A stretch of DNA of 50,587 nucleotides from an archaeon (lineage in GTDB: Archaea > Thermoproteota > Nitrososphaeria > Nitrososphaerales > JACAEJ01), in assembly GCA_024256285.1 (NCBI GenBank), contig JACGUG010000006.1, positions 1 through 50,587 on the forward strand. Direction: 5' to 3'. The position numbers and the translations under genes were made by a program. The first letter of the stretch is position 1. The number at the start of each line of letters is the position of its first letter. Under the pieces are notes generated by a model that was not told where the DNA came from, made no database searches, and saw only the letters and a program-made list of their open reading frames with translations. Below, piece by piece: positions 1-10,309 of the stretch.

Positions 1-800
1 ACCGTAATGCTTCCAAAATCATCGGTCAATAGGCTCGGCTTTATCTTACTCACTTCTCTATCACCGTAATTGATCGTGGTGATCGTATCTGAGACTACGA
101 TATCCCCTAGAGGAGATATTGCCAGCTCTCTTTCAGCTTCAGTAAACTCAAGAAGGGCAAAATAGAGGCTTTCTTCAGCCATGATAGTTACATTCTCAGT
201 TATAGAAAAGCCTTGATTTAAATTGGAAAAATTTCCGATCAAGGCCCACCTATGATCGATCCTCTTAGCCGTGAAATTTTCATACTGAACTGAAGGAAAG
301 AATGTCGAAATTGGAATAATGAAAGATGAATCCAATTTTTCGATAGGTAAACTTAGGGCTGGAACGAGGGGCATCGAAGCAGTGTAATTTAACTCGTTAT
401 TAGAGGAGAGCACCCTCACGAAGTACATCTTGAGGGAAATTATAGCATTCTCATTCGGTGGAATCTTGTAGTCTTGGGGTGGAGTTAAAGTGAGTACAGT
501 ATAATTTTCAGTTAAAACTTTACTAAAATCGAAATTGGCAGGACTTACCGAATGTGTGGCTATGAGATCGTAAAATTCTAGAGGGTACGTTATATTGATA
601 GGAGGCAAGGTAGCATCTTCCTCAAAATCGTTCTTGACGACTATCCTATCGTCCACCAAGATGAAGCCATAATCGTTCAGGGTCGTCTGATGGTTGAAGT
701 ATGAGACCTTATCTATCGTTATCTGGGCATCGGCCTTACATGGGATGAAGGGAAGTAGTAAAAACAGCATTACGATCATAATTGTAGCGTATTTCTTCAT
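1..800 (-). CDS. Predicted secreted/membrane-anchored protein, truncated by the left window edge
   Basis: Open minus-strand frame starting ATG at 800 (MKKYATIMIVMLFLLLPFIPCKADAQITIDKVSYFNHQTTLNDYGFILVDDRIVVKND...), with an N-terminal signal-peptide-like hydrophobic segment; no stop before position 1. Absent from the ORF track because it runs off the edge. Confidence 0.75.
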   Translation of the reverse strand, partial: MKKYATIMIVMLFLLLPFIPCKADAQITIDKVSYFNHQTTLNDYGFILVDDRIVVKNDFEEDATLPPINITYPLEFYDLIATHSVSPANFDFSKVLTENYTVLTLTPPQDYKIPPNENAIISLKMYFVRVLSSNNELNYTASMPLVPALSLPIEKLDSSFIIPISTFFPSVQYENFTAKRIDHRWALIGNFSNLNQGFSITENVTIMAEESLYFALLEFTEAERELAISPLGDIVVSDTITTINYGDREVSKIKPSLLTDDFGSIT

Positions 801-884
801 GAGACGACACCAAGCTAGAGTAATTTACATTTATTAAAGTGCTTGGTTGAAAATTTAAACTAACTTATCAGAGGTTAGCATAGA

Positions 885-1262
885 TCACTGACTGGACTTT
901 AGCTTGTCTCTGATAGAAATGAGCCTTCCATCCTCTTTTACCATTATCTTCGTCTCGACACTTATCTTCATTCCAAGACTCCTAAAGAGATAGAGGAGTT
1001 CTCCACCGGATATGGTACCCTTCAGACCCTTGGACTTGATCAGTTCAACGAGATGTTTTACAATGATGGCCGTCCTTTCTGGGTAATATCTTTCTGCTGT
1101 CAGAAGGACTTCTTCTCCTCTATCTACAAGCCGATTTATCAAGATGTCCCTAGGAGTCTCTTTCTTTGGCTCTTCCTTAGATTTCTGAGAAAGCCTCTTT
1201 TTCATCTCCAACATCTTTTTGGCCATAAGCAGATCCAATTCTTTATTCTCTCCCATGGACAT
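885..1262 (-). CDS. PDCD5/TFAR19-like DNA-binding family protein
   Basis: 125 aa, basic N-terminal helix followed by a compact helical domain (RDILINRLVDRGEEVLLTAERYYPERTAIIVKHLVELI); resembles archaeal PDCD5-related proteins; overlaps pdxT end. Confidence 0.5.
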   Translation of the reverse strand: MSMGENKELDLLMAKKMLEMKKRLSQKSKEEPKKETPRDILINRLVDRGEEVLLTAERYYPERTAIIVKHLVELIKSKGLKGTISGGELLYLFRSLGMKISVETKIMVKEDGRLISIRDKLKSSQ

Positions 1263-1935
1263 TCTCCTCCTCTAATTTAGAGGAATCCCTTTCTATAAAA
1301 GGCGACTTCAGTATGAGCTCGATGAAGAATTCATGAAACCTTGTATCGGTTGTCAGCTCAGGATGGAAGGCTATCCCTATTCGATTGTCTTGCCGGACAG
1401 CCGCTATCTTGTCCTCATAAATCGCTAGAACTTCGACTTCATCACTCAGAACCGAGCTTACGGCCGGCGCTCTTATGAAGACTCCTGGGAAGCGACCTTT
1501 CCCTATCTTCGGCATCTCGAGATAGCTCTCGAAGGATTCACGTTGCCTACCAAAGGCATTTCTAACAACTTCTACATCCAATATCCCCAATATAGGTTGG
1601 TCGATCTTCCCAGTCCTTGCATCACGAACATGTTTGGCCATCAAGATCAAGCCTGCACATGTTCCGAATATGGGCATACCAGCTGAACTAGCGTCTCTGA
1701 TCTTGGAGAGCAGACCGTAGCGCTCTGCTATCCTTCCTATGGTTGTACTCTCTCCACCAGGAATTATCAGACCATGAACTTTATCTATCTGATCTTCTCT
1801 TTTTACTGTTACCACTTCTCCTTCTAGACCCATCTCTCTTATAGCCATATCTGTAATGTCTATATGCTCTGATACATCTCCTTGGAGAGCCAATACACCT
1901 ATTCTTAACAGCTTCAATTTTACCTTCTTACACAC
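1243..1935 (-). CDS. pdxT: Pyridoxal 5'-phosphate synthase glutaminase subunit PdxT
   Basis: [54 protein letters not shown] motifs; adjacent to pdxS. Confidence 0.96.
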   Translation of the reverse strand: MCKKVKLKLLRIGVLALQGDVSEHIDITDMAIREMGLEGEVVTVKREDQIDKVHGLIIPGGESTTIGRIAERYGLLSKIRDASSAGMPIFGTCAGLILMAKHVRDARTGKIDQPILGILDVEVVRNAFGRQRESFESYLEMPKIGKGRFPGVFIRAPAVSSVLSDEVEVLAIYEDKIAAVRQDNRIGIAFHPELTTDTRFHEFFIELILKSPFIERDSSKLEEENVHGRE

Positions 1936-2857
1936 CCCTGATCTGCATCATCTGCTCTGGCTTGAGGGTCTTGATGTCTATGCCGACCATGGACTTCTCT
2001 TCGGCTATCATCTTACTTGCCTCAAGCACGATTTTTGGATCGTTCCAATAAGTTGTCGCGATCACCGTAGCTTCAGCTCTTACCCCTGGGTCCTTGGACT
2101 TGAATATCCCCGAGCCAACGAAGACTCCATCAGCACCCAGATGCATCATCAAGGCTGCATCTGCAGGCGTAGCTATCCCACCAGCAGCAAAGTTCACTAC
2201 AGGCAACCTACCAAGCTTGGCGGTCTCCTTGACCAGCTCGATGGACACTTTATACTCTTTCGATAAATCAAGGATTTGCTCCTCATTCATACTTCTCAAC
2301 TCTCTGATCTTGTTCATGACAAGTTTCATGTGCTTCACAGCCTCCGCAACATTCCCAGTTCCTGCCTCTCCCTTCGTTCTGATCATAGAAGCCCCCTCTG
2401 CGATCCTGCGTAAAGCCTCACCAAGGTCTCTACAGCCGTTCACGAAAGGGGTTGTGAACTTCCACTTGTCTATATGGTGGCTGTCATCTGCAGGGGTCAA
2501 GACCTCGCTCTCATCGATCATATCCACCCCTAATACTTCAAGAATCTTGGCTTCCATGTAGTGGCCTATGCGGCATTTCGCCATAACAGGTATCGTTACA
2601 TGGTCTATGACTTCTTGTATTCTTTTTGGGTCACACATCCTAGCCACTCCTCCCGCAACCCTGACATCTGCCGGTAATTTGTCAAGGACCATAACGGCTA
2701 TCGCTCCAGCATCTTCAGCGATCTGGGCTTGTTCAACATTCGTCACATCCATTATGACCCCTCCTTTCTGCATCTTGGCGAAGCCCCTCTTCACCCTAAC
2801 AGTGCCGAATAGAGGCTTCTTCGATCTGACCTCAACAGTAGTTACCGTCATATCCAT
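1928..2857 (-). CDS. pdxS: Pyridoxal 5'-phosphate synthase lyase subunit PdxS
   Basis: [88 protein letters not shown]. Confidence 0.97.
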   Translation of the reverse strand: MDMTVTTVEVRSKKPLFGTVRVKRGFAKMQKGGVIMDVTNVEQAQIAEDAGAIAVMVLDKLPADVRVAGGVARMCDPKRIQEVIDHVTIPVMAKCRIGHYMEAKILEVLGVDMIDESEVLTPADDSHHIDKWKFTTPFVNGCRDLGEALRRIAEGASMIRTKGEAGTGNVAEAVKHMKLVMNKIRELRSMNEEQILDLSKEYKVSIELVKETAKLGRLPVVNFAAGGIATPADAALMMHLGADGVFVGSGIFKSKDPGVRAEATVIATTYWNDPKIVLEASKMIAEEKSMVGIDIKTLKPEQMMQIRGV

Positions 2858-3084
2858 AACTCCTTGGCATGTACTCTCTTAAAGAGATTTTCCTTATTTA
2901 ATATATAGGTTGGGTCATGCCAAAATCCTTTGGAAGTAATTCGATGCTATAGTCAGTCTATCGATAAGAAGAAATATGAATTTGAACTTGGAGATGAGGT
3001 CAAGGACAGGATAAAGGAAGAGCTTAAAGATCGATGACATCTTCATAATTTCTTTTAATAAGGTCAATTGCAATTCTATACCCA

Positions 3085-3951
3085 ATGACCGACAAAGATT
3101 TTTGGGCAGGATTAGGTGCAATACTATCAACAATTATAGCAGGTCTCTCTTGGTTTTGGAATATAGGCGTTTTACAGATATTATTTTCAGTTTTAACAGG
3201 TGCTTTTATTACTTATCTTGTACAAAGTAAACTTCAGGATCGCATCGAAAAAAGGCGAACAGCAGTCGAAAACATCAAAAAAATATACGCCCCATTCTTT
3301 TTAGAAATTAAGAATACTAAAGAGAATTTACTATTAAATCTGGAAACAAAAGGGATAGGGAATTGGACTACAATAATTAACCAACCAGAAATATTTTGTG
3401 TAGAAACAGGATTCAAAAACCAAATGATCGAGTTCTGTAAAAGAGCAAACTCCTTTATCGAAAAAATTAATGGAATTAAAAGAATCGTAGCAGACATCTT
3501 TTGGGATGGTGTCAAAGAGATTTATTATCCTGCTTTTGCTGATGATATGTGGGTATCTCTTTCCCGAAGTGATCTTGCTGGTTTCCATCTAAGTCTCTTA
3601 AAACCAATTGGAAGAGATTTTGCAGAAATTGAGAAGTGTGCTATACTAAAAAACGATCCAATAAAAAGCCTCCAAGAAAAAACAACTTTCCTTGCAGCCC
3701 AATTAGAATTTGTCCTCGATTATGAATACAAAACAAAAACTGGTGGCGGGCATAGACAACATAGAGTCAACATTTCTGATTTAGATCCACCATTCAAGGA
3801 TTTTTGGAAAGATATGCTAGAAAAAGTTCATGAAAATATTGATGTCTCAAGATTCGATGCTGAAAGACAGGAATTGATTGAGATAGCAGACAATCTTTTG
3901 GAGAAACTTGGAAAATACATAGACAGGTATATCGAAATAGAGAAAATATGA
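3085..3951 (+). CDS. Hypothetical membrane-anchored protein
   Basis: 288 aa ORF with N-terminal hydrophobic segments then a charged cytoplasmic domain; distinctly more A-rich composition than the neighbours. Confidence 0.6.
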   Translation: MTDKDFWAGLGAILSTIIAGLSWFWNIGVLQILFSVLTGAFITYLVQSKLQDRIEKRRTAVENIKKIYAPFFLEIKNTKENLLLNLETKGIGNWTTIINQPEIFCVETGFKNQMIEFCKRANSFIEKINGIKRIVADIFWDGVKEIYYPAFADDMWVSLSRSDLAGFHLSLLKPIGRDFAEIEKCAILKNDPIKSLQEKTTFLAAQLEFVLDYEYKTKTGGGHRQHRVNISDLDPPFKDFWKDMLEKVHENIDVSRFDAERQELIEIADNLLEKLGKYIDRYIEIEKI

Positions 3952-4113
3952 CCCTAAATATAAAAATCGAATGTATACATTGGTTTTGTTTGAGAAAAAG
4001 AGGCGAAAAATGAAGCGGGTTTAGGAAAGGAACTAAATTTTCGGTTTTAAGGGGGGTTTAATTTCTTAATTTCTAGACGGTCATATTAGTGAATAAAAAC
4101 CCTTCATAAATCT

Positions 4114-4956
4114 CTATAAGTGGACGGCTAAATTTATCATGGCCAGAGATGCCAATAGCGCCTCTTCGGTCCTAACAGTGGCTGTGTTCTGATCAGGGAT
4201 CGTGTTCACTGTGAATCTGCTAAGTTGAAATGGGTTCATATCTTCGTCTGAAAGGATTTCGAATACGCCTCTTTTAGGAGAGCCAAAGGCAAGCATTATG
4301 CTCTTTGAATTCTTCACTTCGCCGACCAGATCGAGCCAGATTTCAGATATTGCCTTTCCTTTCCTTGAAGTGAAGATGGTGAGGTCTGCCTTGGCGCTCC
4401 TTACAAGTTTTCCTAAAGATGGGGCACGCTTGACCACATAGCCCCAATACTCTTTGATCTCTTCTCTTCTGGCAACTCTGCATCTTAGTTCTGGGAATCG
4501 TGATGTAAAGATCACTGTCACACGCCCACCTTCTCTCATGCTATTTTCCAAGGGCACCAAAGAAGATAGGCCGACATCTACCAGATTTTTTCCTCCAACC
4601 CTTACCACTACGCCCTCCCTCAAATCTCCAACACGAACCTTGGATAATGGAATTTCCAACTTGTGGTGGGGTGTCCTCAATGGCGGGAGAAGTCCTGCGT
4701 ATCTAAGTGCCTTCACCTGCCCAAAAATTCGCTTTCTGAGATACTGGGGCGTCTCCATATACTCAAGAGCCTTCTTTATAACTTCACAGTCATCTTCATA
4801 ATCCCCCGAGCTATCTTTGTAAAGATAGATCCTCGAAACCCCGAATACGGAGCAGGCTCTACCAACGGCACCTATCTTTAAGGTCTTCCCTCTCAGATGA
4901 GTAGAATCTGAAACCAAGGAGTCTGGGAGGGCTATCCATAACTGTTGGGGGATCAT
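4114..4956 (-). CDS. SPOUT-superfamily RNA methyltransferase (DUF171-like), divergent from rpl3
   Basis: TVNTIPDQNTATVRTEEALLASLAMIN C-terminal SPOUT knot, LRTPHHKLEIPLS insert, and the characteristic position next to rpl3 in archaea. Confidence 0.8.
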   Translation of the reverse strand: MIPQQLWIALPDSLVSDSTHLRGKTLKIGAVGRACSVFGVSRIYLYKDSSGDYEDDCEVIKKALEYMETPQYLRKRIFGQVKALRYAGLLPPLRTPHHKLEIPLSKVRVGDLREGVVVRVGGKNLVDVGLSSLVPLENSMREGGRVTVIFTSRFPELRCRVARREEIKEYWGYVVKRAPSLGKLVRSAKADLTIFTSRKGKAISEIWLDLVGEVKNSKSIMLAFGSPKRGVFEILSDEDMNPFQLSRFTVNTIPDQNTATVRTEEALLASLAMINLAVHL

Positions 4957-5019
4957 CGATCAATAGAGTCTTCAATAAATATTTAAAAGACATCCTGTAA
5001 ATCTGCCTTAAGAGCTACA

Positions 5020-6018
5020 ATGGGTCATAGAAAGAAGAGCGCTCCTAGAAGGGGGTCCTTGGCGTATAGGCCTAGAGGAAGGGCGGCAAGTATAGTGCCT
5101 ACTGTGAGGGCTTGGCCTGAAATATCCGTTGATAAACCTTCATTGTTGGGCTTTGCTGGGTTCAAGGCGGGTCTAATACACGTAATAACTGTGGATGATA
5201 GGGAAAAAACACCCAACTTCGGTAAACCCGTCTTCAATGCTGCTACCGTCATCGGTACTCCCCCCACCTTCATCTATGGTATGAGAGTGTATGGAAGGGA
5301 TCACGATGGTCTTTTTGTGCTTGGGGATGTTTACATAGACAAACTGCCCAAGGATTTAAGCGAGAAGAAGGGTAAGAAATCGAAGGTTGTGGAGAAGGCT
5401 CTAAAAAAGATAGAAGGTATCTTGGATAAATTAGTTCGAATGTCTGCTATCGTGAGGGTCTACCCTAAAGATGCGGGCCTATCACAAAAGAAGCCTGTAA
5501 TCTTTGAGATAGGTATTGATGGAGGAGATATGAAATCTCGCTTTGAATACTTGAAGGGCATACTGGGTAAAGAGGTTAAGATTAATGAGATAATCAAGCC
5601 TGGGACTTATATCGATATAATAGGGATTACGAAGGGCAAAGGTATTGAAGGCCCAGTTACCAGATTCGGCATAAAGAGGAAGAGCCATAAGTCCAGAAAG
5701 AGTGTCCGAGCAGTAGCAACACTTGGGGCATGGCATCCTGCAAGCGTCATGTATACTGTGCCTAGAGCCGGTCAGAGGGGTTATCACCAAAGGGTGGAGT
5801 ATAACAAAAAGGTCTTGGTCGTATCGAATTCAAAAGAAGAGGAGATAACCCCCAAATCTGGTTTCCCTCACTTCGGCGTCGTTGATGGGGATTACGTGAT
5901 CGTCAAAGGTTCTGTGCCAGGGCCAGCAAAAAGGCTGATCAAACTCCGTCTACCACTAAGGCCTCCTAAAGTCAAGATCCAACCACCGAAGATACTTGAA
6001 ATAAGCGTAAGAAGGTGA
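5020..6018 (+). CDS. rpl3: 50S ribosomal protein L3 (uL3)
   Basis: MGHRKKSAPRRGSLAYRPRGRAAS, ITKGKGIEGPVTRFGIKRKSHKSRKS, GQRGYHQRVEYNKK. Confidence 0.97.
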   Translation: MGHRKKSAPRRGSLAYRPRGRAASIVPTVRAWPEISVDKPSLLGFAGFKAGLIHVITVDDREKTPNFGKPVFNAATVIGTPPTFIYGMRVYGRDHDGLFVLGDVYIDKLPKDLSEKKGKKSKVVEKALKKIEGILDKLVRMSAIVRVYPKDAGLSQKKPVIFEIGIDGGDMKSRFEYLKGILGKEVKINEIIKPGTYIDIIGITKGKGIEGPVTRFGIKRKSHKSRKSVRAVATLGAWHPASVMYTVPRAGQRGYHQRVEYNKKVLVVSNSKEEEITPKSGFPHFGVVDGDYVIVKGSVPGPAKRLIKLRLPLRPPKVKIQPPKILEISVRR

Positions 6019-6028
6019 TCGATTAAAC

Positions 6029-6841
6029 GTGACAAAAGTTCCTATATACGATCTTAATGCCTCTAAGATAGGCAAGATCGATCTACCAGAGGTCTTCTCT
6101 ACACCTTTCAGGCCCGATATCATTCACAGGGCCCACATTGCATTATCATCAAATAAAATTCAGCCTCAAGGCAGAGACCCCATGGCGGGCAAGAAGACGA
6201 GCGCCTCGACCTATAACCCACCTACAGGCCGTGGTATTTCTAGAGTGCCTAGGGTCAAAGGCGAAAGAAATCCCAGATCTGGGCAAGCAGCAGGGATAGC
6301 AAGCGTAGTCAAGGGTAGGCAAGCCCATCCTCCAAGGTCTGAGAAGAGGATAAGAAAGGAGATCAACAAGAAAGAGCGATGGCTTGCTACAGCATCTTCC
6401 ATAGCATCTTCTGCCAATAGAGAGCTTGTCGCCTTGAGGGGGCATAAAATCAGTAAAGTTCCAACTATCCCCCTTGTTGTATCTGATGAGATTCAGAGCA
6501 TAGAGAAGGCCAAGGACTTAAGGTCCCTCTTTGAGAAGTTTGGTTTGGATGAGGATGTGGATCGGGCAGCAGGGAAGAGGAAGACCCGTTCTGGCAAACC
6601 TAGGATGCGTGGCAGGACGAAGAGAACGGCTAAAGGCCCATTGATAGTCGTAGCTGAAGATAGAGGGATAGGTAAAGCTGCAAGGAACTTTCAAGGGGTC
6701 GATCTTGCCTTGGCGAAGGATCTAAGTGTACTGCATCTAGCACCTGGCTCTCACCCTGGTAGGCTCGTTCTATGGTCAGAATCGGCCCTAAAATCCCTTA
6801 ACAGAACCTTGATGGAGGTTGCTAGAAGGTTTGCGAGTTGA
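6029..6841 (+). CDS. rpl4: 50S ribosomal protein L4 (uL4)
   Basis: VFSTPFRPDIIHRA, GRGISRVPRVKG, SAFRGHKIS-like region, LAPGSHPGRLVLWSESA. Confidence 0.96.
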   Translation: MTKVPIYDLNASKIGKIDLPEVFSTPFRPDIIHRAHIALSSNKIQPQGRDPMAGKKTSASTYNPPTGRGISRVPRVKGERNPRSGQAAGIASVVKGRQAHPPRSEKRIRKEINKKERWLATASSIASSANRELVALRGHKISKVPTIPLVVSDEIQSIEKAKDLRSLFEKFGLDEDVDRAAGKRKTRSGKPRMRGRTKRTAKGPLIVVAEDRGIGKAARNFQGVDLALAKDLSVLHLAPGSHPGRLVLWSESALKSLNRTLMEVARRFAS

Positions 6842-7097
6842 AGATGCATCGAGGATTGTCAAGCGTCCTTACGTTACTGAGAAGACCTTCAATATGGTGG
6901 AGAGAGAGAACAAGCTCGTGTTCATAGTGGACGAGAAGGCCAACAAAAGGGCGATAAAGCAAGCGATAGAAATTTTATACGAGGTCAAGGTTGAGTCGGT
7001 GAATACTACGAAGACTATATATGGCAAAAAGGCATACGTCAAACTATCGAAGGAAAATCCAGCAACAGATCTGGCTGCAAAGCTAGGTATAGTGTGA
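6819..7097 (+). CDS. rpl23: 50S ribosomal protein L23 (uL23); the start may be downstream of the listed ATG
   Basis: IVKRPYVTEKTFNMVERENKLVFIVDEKANKRAIKQAIEILYEVKVESVNT, YGKKAYVKLS. Confidence 0.95.
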   Translation: MLEGLRVEDASRIVKRPYVTEKTFNMVERENKLVFIVDEKANKRAIKQAIEILYEVKVESVNTTKTIYGKKAYVKLSKENPATDLAAKLGIV

Positions 7098-7153
7098 TCA
7101 TTCGATGGATAAAGACTTAAGAGAGATGATACGATCGATCTTGGTGATCTCTT

Positions 7154-7903
7154 TTGGGTAAAAGAATTCTCTCTCAAAGAAGGGGTCGAGGGGGCATGCA
7201 ATACCGATCGCCTAAGAAGGGTAAGGTCGCCCCTGCGAAGTACCCTGCTTTACCTATCTCAGAGACTGGAAGGGGCAAGGTTACTAGGCTTATAGATGAG
7301 AGGGGGAGGAGTGCACCCTTGGCTCAGATAACATTCGATGATGGGAGGGTAGCGTATCTTCCAGCGGTCGATGGACTGTATGTAGGGTATGAGATAGAGA
7401 TAGGACACAAAGCCGAACCAAGGCTAGGAAATATCCTCTCCTTGGAGAAGATTCCTGAGGGGATGCGCATCTGTAACATAGAGAGCAAAGTTGGCGATGG
7501 TGGGAAGCTCATTAGAGCAGCAGGGGGTTCAGCGGTACTCTTCTCAAAGATGCCCATGGGAGTTTTAGTAAAGCTACCATCTGGCAAGATGGTAACTTTG
7601 AATGCTAAATGTAGGGCTATGATAGGAGAGATAGCTGGGGGTGGGAGACTCGAAAAACCCCTATTGAAGGCAGGGGCCAAGTATCACGCTATGAAGGCCA
7701 AAGGGAAGCTCTATCCTCGAGTTAGAGGTATGGCCATGGCAGCCGTCCATCACCCCTTCGGAGGAGGGCGCCATCAACACTCCATCCATAAGTCTAAGAG
7801 CACTTCTAAGACTGCACCGCCAGGCGCAAAAGTTGGAAGTATAGCGTCAAGAAAGACAGGTAGATCTCGTAAGAAACGTATAAAAAAGAGGATGTTCAAG
7901 TAG
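7154..7903 (+). CDS. rpl2: 50S ribosomal protein L2 (uL2)
   Basis: [68 protein letters not shown]. Confidence 0.97.
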   Translation: MGKRILSQRRGRGGMQYRSPKKGKVAPAKYPALPISETGRGKVTRLIDERGRSAPLAQITFDDGRVAYLPAVDGLYVGYEIEIGHKAEPRLGNILSLEKIPEGMRICNIESKVGDGGKLIRAAGGSAVLFSKMPMGVLVKLPSGKMVTLNAKCRAMIGEIAGGGRLEKPLLKAGAKYHAMKAKGKLYPRVRGMAMAAVHHPFGGGRHQHSIHKSKSTSKTAPPGAKVGSIASRKTGRSRKKRIKKRMFK

Positions 7904-7907
7904 AATC

Positions 7908-8200
7908 ATGGTTCGAGAGTTCAAGTATCGGGGCTATACTCTAGATCAGTTGCAAAATATGTCTTTAGAGTCCTTCCTATCTCTTCTCCCTTCGAGACAG
8001 AGGAGATCGCTGAATAGAGGGATATCTGACGAGAAAAGGAAGCTACTTGAGACAGTGGAAAGGAGTTCGTCCCTCTAGAGATCAAACCCCAGATGATAGG
8101 GCATTATCTTGGAGAGTATGTGATAACCAACAAGAAGGTGACTCATGGAACGCCGGGTATAGGAGCGTCTCGTTCGTCTCTGTACGTGCCTCTAAAGTAA
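7908..8200 (+). pseudogene. rps19: 30S ribosomal protein S19 (uS19) with an internal deletion/frameshift
   Basis: Frame 1 (7908-8078): [56 protein letters not shown]. Frame 2 (about 8057-8200): [47 protein letters not shown]. The conserved middle of archaeal S19 (the ...THxRDMIxLPEMVGxT... region) is not present between them. Confidence 0.85.
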
Positions 8201-8274
8201 TATCAGTAAGATTATACAGCAAGTTAACAGAACTACGGTTTGAGTTTAAATTAAAAAAGAATTGGGAGCACTGA

Positions 8275-9873
8275 CTATAATTTCGACTCTCTTACCTCGT
8301 CCAATATCAACCTATAGGCATACCCATCTATAAGAGCCGTGGCACTAGCCTCGATTATATTCTCAGATAGAGCGGTAGTAGCCCATTGAAGATCATGATC
8401 CTTGAATTCTATGAACGTTCTAACAGTGGATGCAGTGCCACTACCACTGTCCACAACCGTGACTTTGTAGTTAAGGAGCGTGACATTTTTAAGTTGAGGG
8501 AAACGCTTTAGGAGGGCTTTTCTCAAAGCTTGATCCAAGGCATGGACAGGACCTACACCGACAGAGACTTCATGTAAAACTTCGTCGCCGACTTTAACCA
8601 TTATCTCCCCACTTGTAAAATTAACTCCATTCTTGATCGTAGAGACGCTCCAACGCTGGACTTTAAAGGGATAAAGTTCATAGCCCATGGCCCTTAAGAG
8701 AATCAAATGCACTGTAGCATCAGCATCTTCAACTCGATAGCCTTGGGCTTCCATGCTCTTTATCTCTTCAAGGACTTTATCCACTACATCGCTTCGCTTA
8801 TCCAACTTTAGCCCTAATCCTTGAGCCATATTTGCCACGCTAGCTCTTCCCGATAGCTCTGAGATAGAAAGCTCTCTACGATTGCCAACTAAAATTGGAT
8901 CGATATGCTCGTAAGCTTTTGGTTGCTTCAATATGGCATCTATATGCACGCCACCTTTATGGGCAAAGGCATTCTTTCCAACGTAAGGTTGGTAAGGATC
9001 TGGGGGCAGGTTTGTCAGATCATAGACATACTTTGATAGAGTTGATAGATTCTTTAATTGTTCGTCTATTGGTTTATCGTTATACAGAGCTCTTAGACCC
9101 ATCTTAAAATGGAGGATGGGCAAGATTTGGCAGAGATCGGTGTTGCCACATCTTTCTCCAAGACCGTTTATCGTACACTGTATATGCCTCACTCCAGCCG
9201 ATATGGCTATGACAGCATTGGCAGTTGCAAGCCCAGAATCGTTATGGCAGTGAATCCCAAGGGGAGCTTTCAATTCAGCCTTCACCTTCTCAACTATGTG
9301 CTGAACATCTGGAGTCAGGGTTCCTCCATTCGTGTCACAGAGCACTATCACCTCTGCCCCTGCTTCCTCCGCTGTTTTAACTACCCTTAAAGCGTACTCA
9401 TGGTTACCCTTGAAGCCATCGAAGAAGTGCTCTGCATCGAATATAACATTTAGGTCATGGTTCTTCAAATATTCTATAGAGTCCCTTACTATCTCCAAAT
9501 TTTCATCTAGCGTTGTCTGTAATACTTCAGCGACATGTAGATCCCAAGACTTGCCAAAGATCACCACAGTATTTACACCCGTATTAAGAAGGGAGGTCAG
9601 TTTTACATCCTCACTGGGCGAGAGGCCTTTCCTTCTCGTGCTACCAAATGCTACTACTTCTGAATTTTTTAGAGGAATCTTCTTGATGGTCCTAAAGAAC
9701 TCTACATCCTTTGGATTTGAGCCAGGCCACCCTCCCTCGATATACTTCACACCCAGTTCATCAAGGCGTTGAGCTATGCTAAGCTTATCTTGCAAAGAGA
9801 AGCCAACACCATACGTCTGAGCACCGTCCCTTAATGTGGTGTCCAGGATTTCTACGTCAGGATCGAACTCCAC
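8275..9873 (-). CDS. cimA: (R)-citramalate synthase (CimA type, HMGL-like TIM barrel plus LeuA dimerisation domain)
   Basis: VEILDTTLRDGAQTYGVGFSLQDKLSIAQRLDELGVKYIEGGWPGSNPKD; GIHCHNDSGLATANAV; KNAFAHKGGVHIDAILK; C-terminal regulatory domain. Confidence 0.88.
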   Translation of the reverse strand: MEFDPDVEILDTTLRDGAQTYGVGFSLQDKLSIAQRLDELGVKYIEGGWPGSNPKDVEFFRTIKKIPLKNSEVVAFGSTRRKGLSPSEDVKLTSLLNTGVNTVVIFGKSWDLHVAEVLQTTLDENLEIVRDSIEYLKNHDLNVIFDAEHFFDGFKGNHEYALRVVKTAEEAGAEVIVLCDTNGGTLTPDVQHIVEKVKAELKAPLGIHCHNDSGLATANAVIAISAGVRHIQCTINGLGERCGNTDLCQILPILHFKMGLRALYNDKPIDEQLKNLSTLSKYVYDLTNLPPDPYQPYVGKNAFAHKGGVHIDAILKQPKAYEHIDPILVGNRRELSISELSGRASVANMAQGLGLKLDKRSDVVDKVLEEIKSMEAQGYRVEDADATVHLILLRAMGYELYPFKVQRWSVSTIKNGVNFTSGEIMVKVGDEVLHEVSVGVGPVHALDQALRKALLKRFPQLKNVTLLNYKVTVVDSGSGTASTVRTFIEFKDHDLQWATTALSENIIEASATALIDGYAYRLILDEVRESKL

Positions 9874-10309
9874 AACCTCCTATTACTGAAGAATATCCTT
9901 CACATGTAAATAAGGATAACTGAATCATCACTACTATGGTGGAGATCCCTATCAAAAAGCCGAATAGGAAAGATATCCATGAGCTAATCCAAAGCCTTTC
10001 CCTGAAAATAACCGAGTTCAACTTCAAGTCCTTTGGTTGGAATTAATCTAGGGGAAGGGTGACATTTTGACATATTATATTTGCCGAAATATCTACCCTC
10101 TTCCTGGATTATTATTTTGCTTGGAAAACTTGATTTCGAACTCTTACGTTCTTTCACCTTAAAAGCGCTCAAAGGGTGGATAAATCAGGGAAAAATCTAT
10201 GTAGGTAATATTATTATTGATACAGTAGATAAAATGGCCTTAGAAGCGGTTTGCCCACACCATGAGGTATCCGTTCGTTTATATATCTTAAGTAGAGGAA
10301 ATACTAAAG

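Noticed and set aside
8047-8274. 75-aa [20 protein letters not shown]...
   Set aside because: It is an off-frame reading of the broken rps19 and its downstream spacer.
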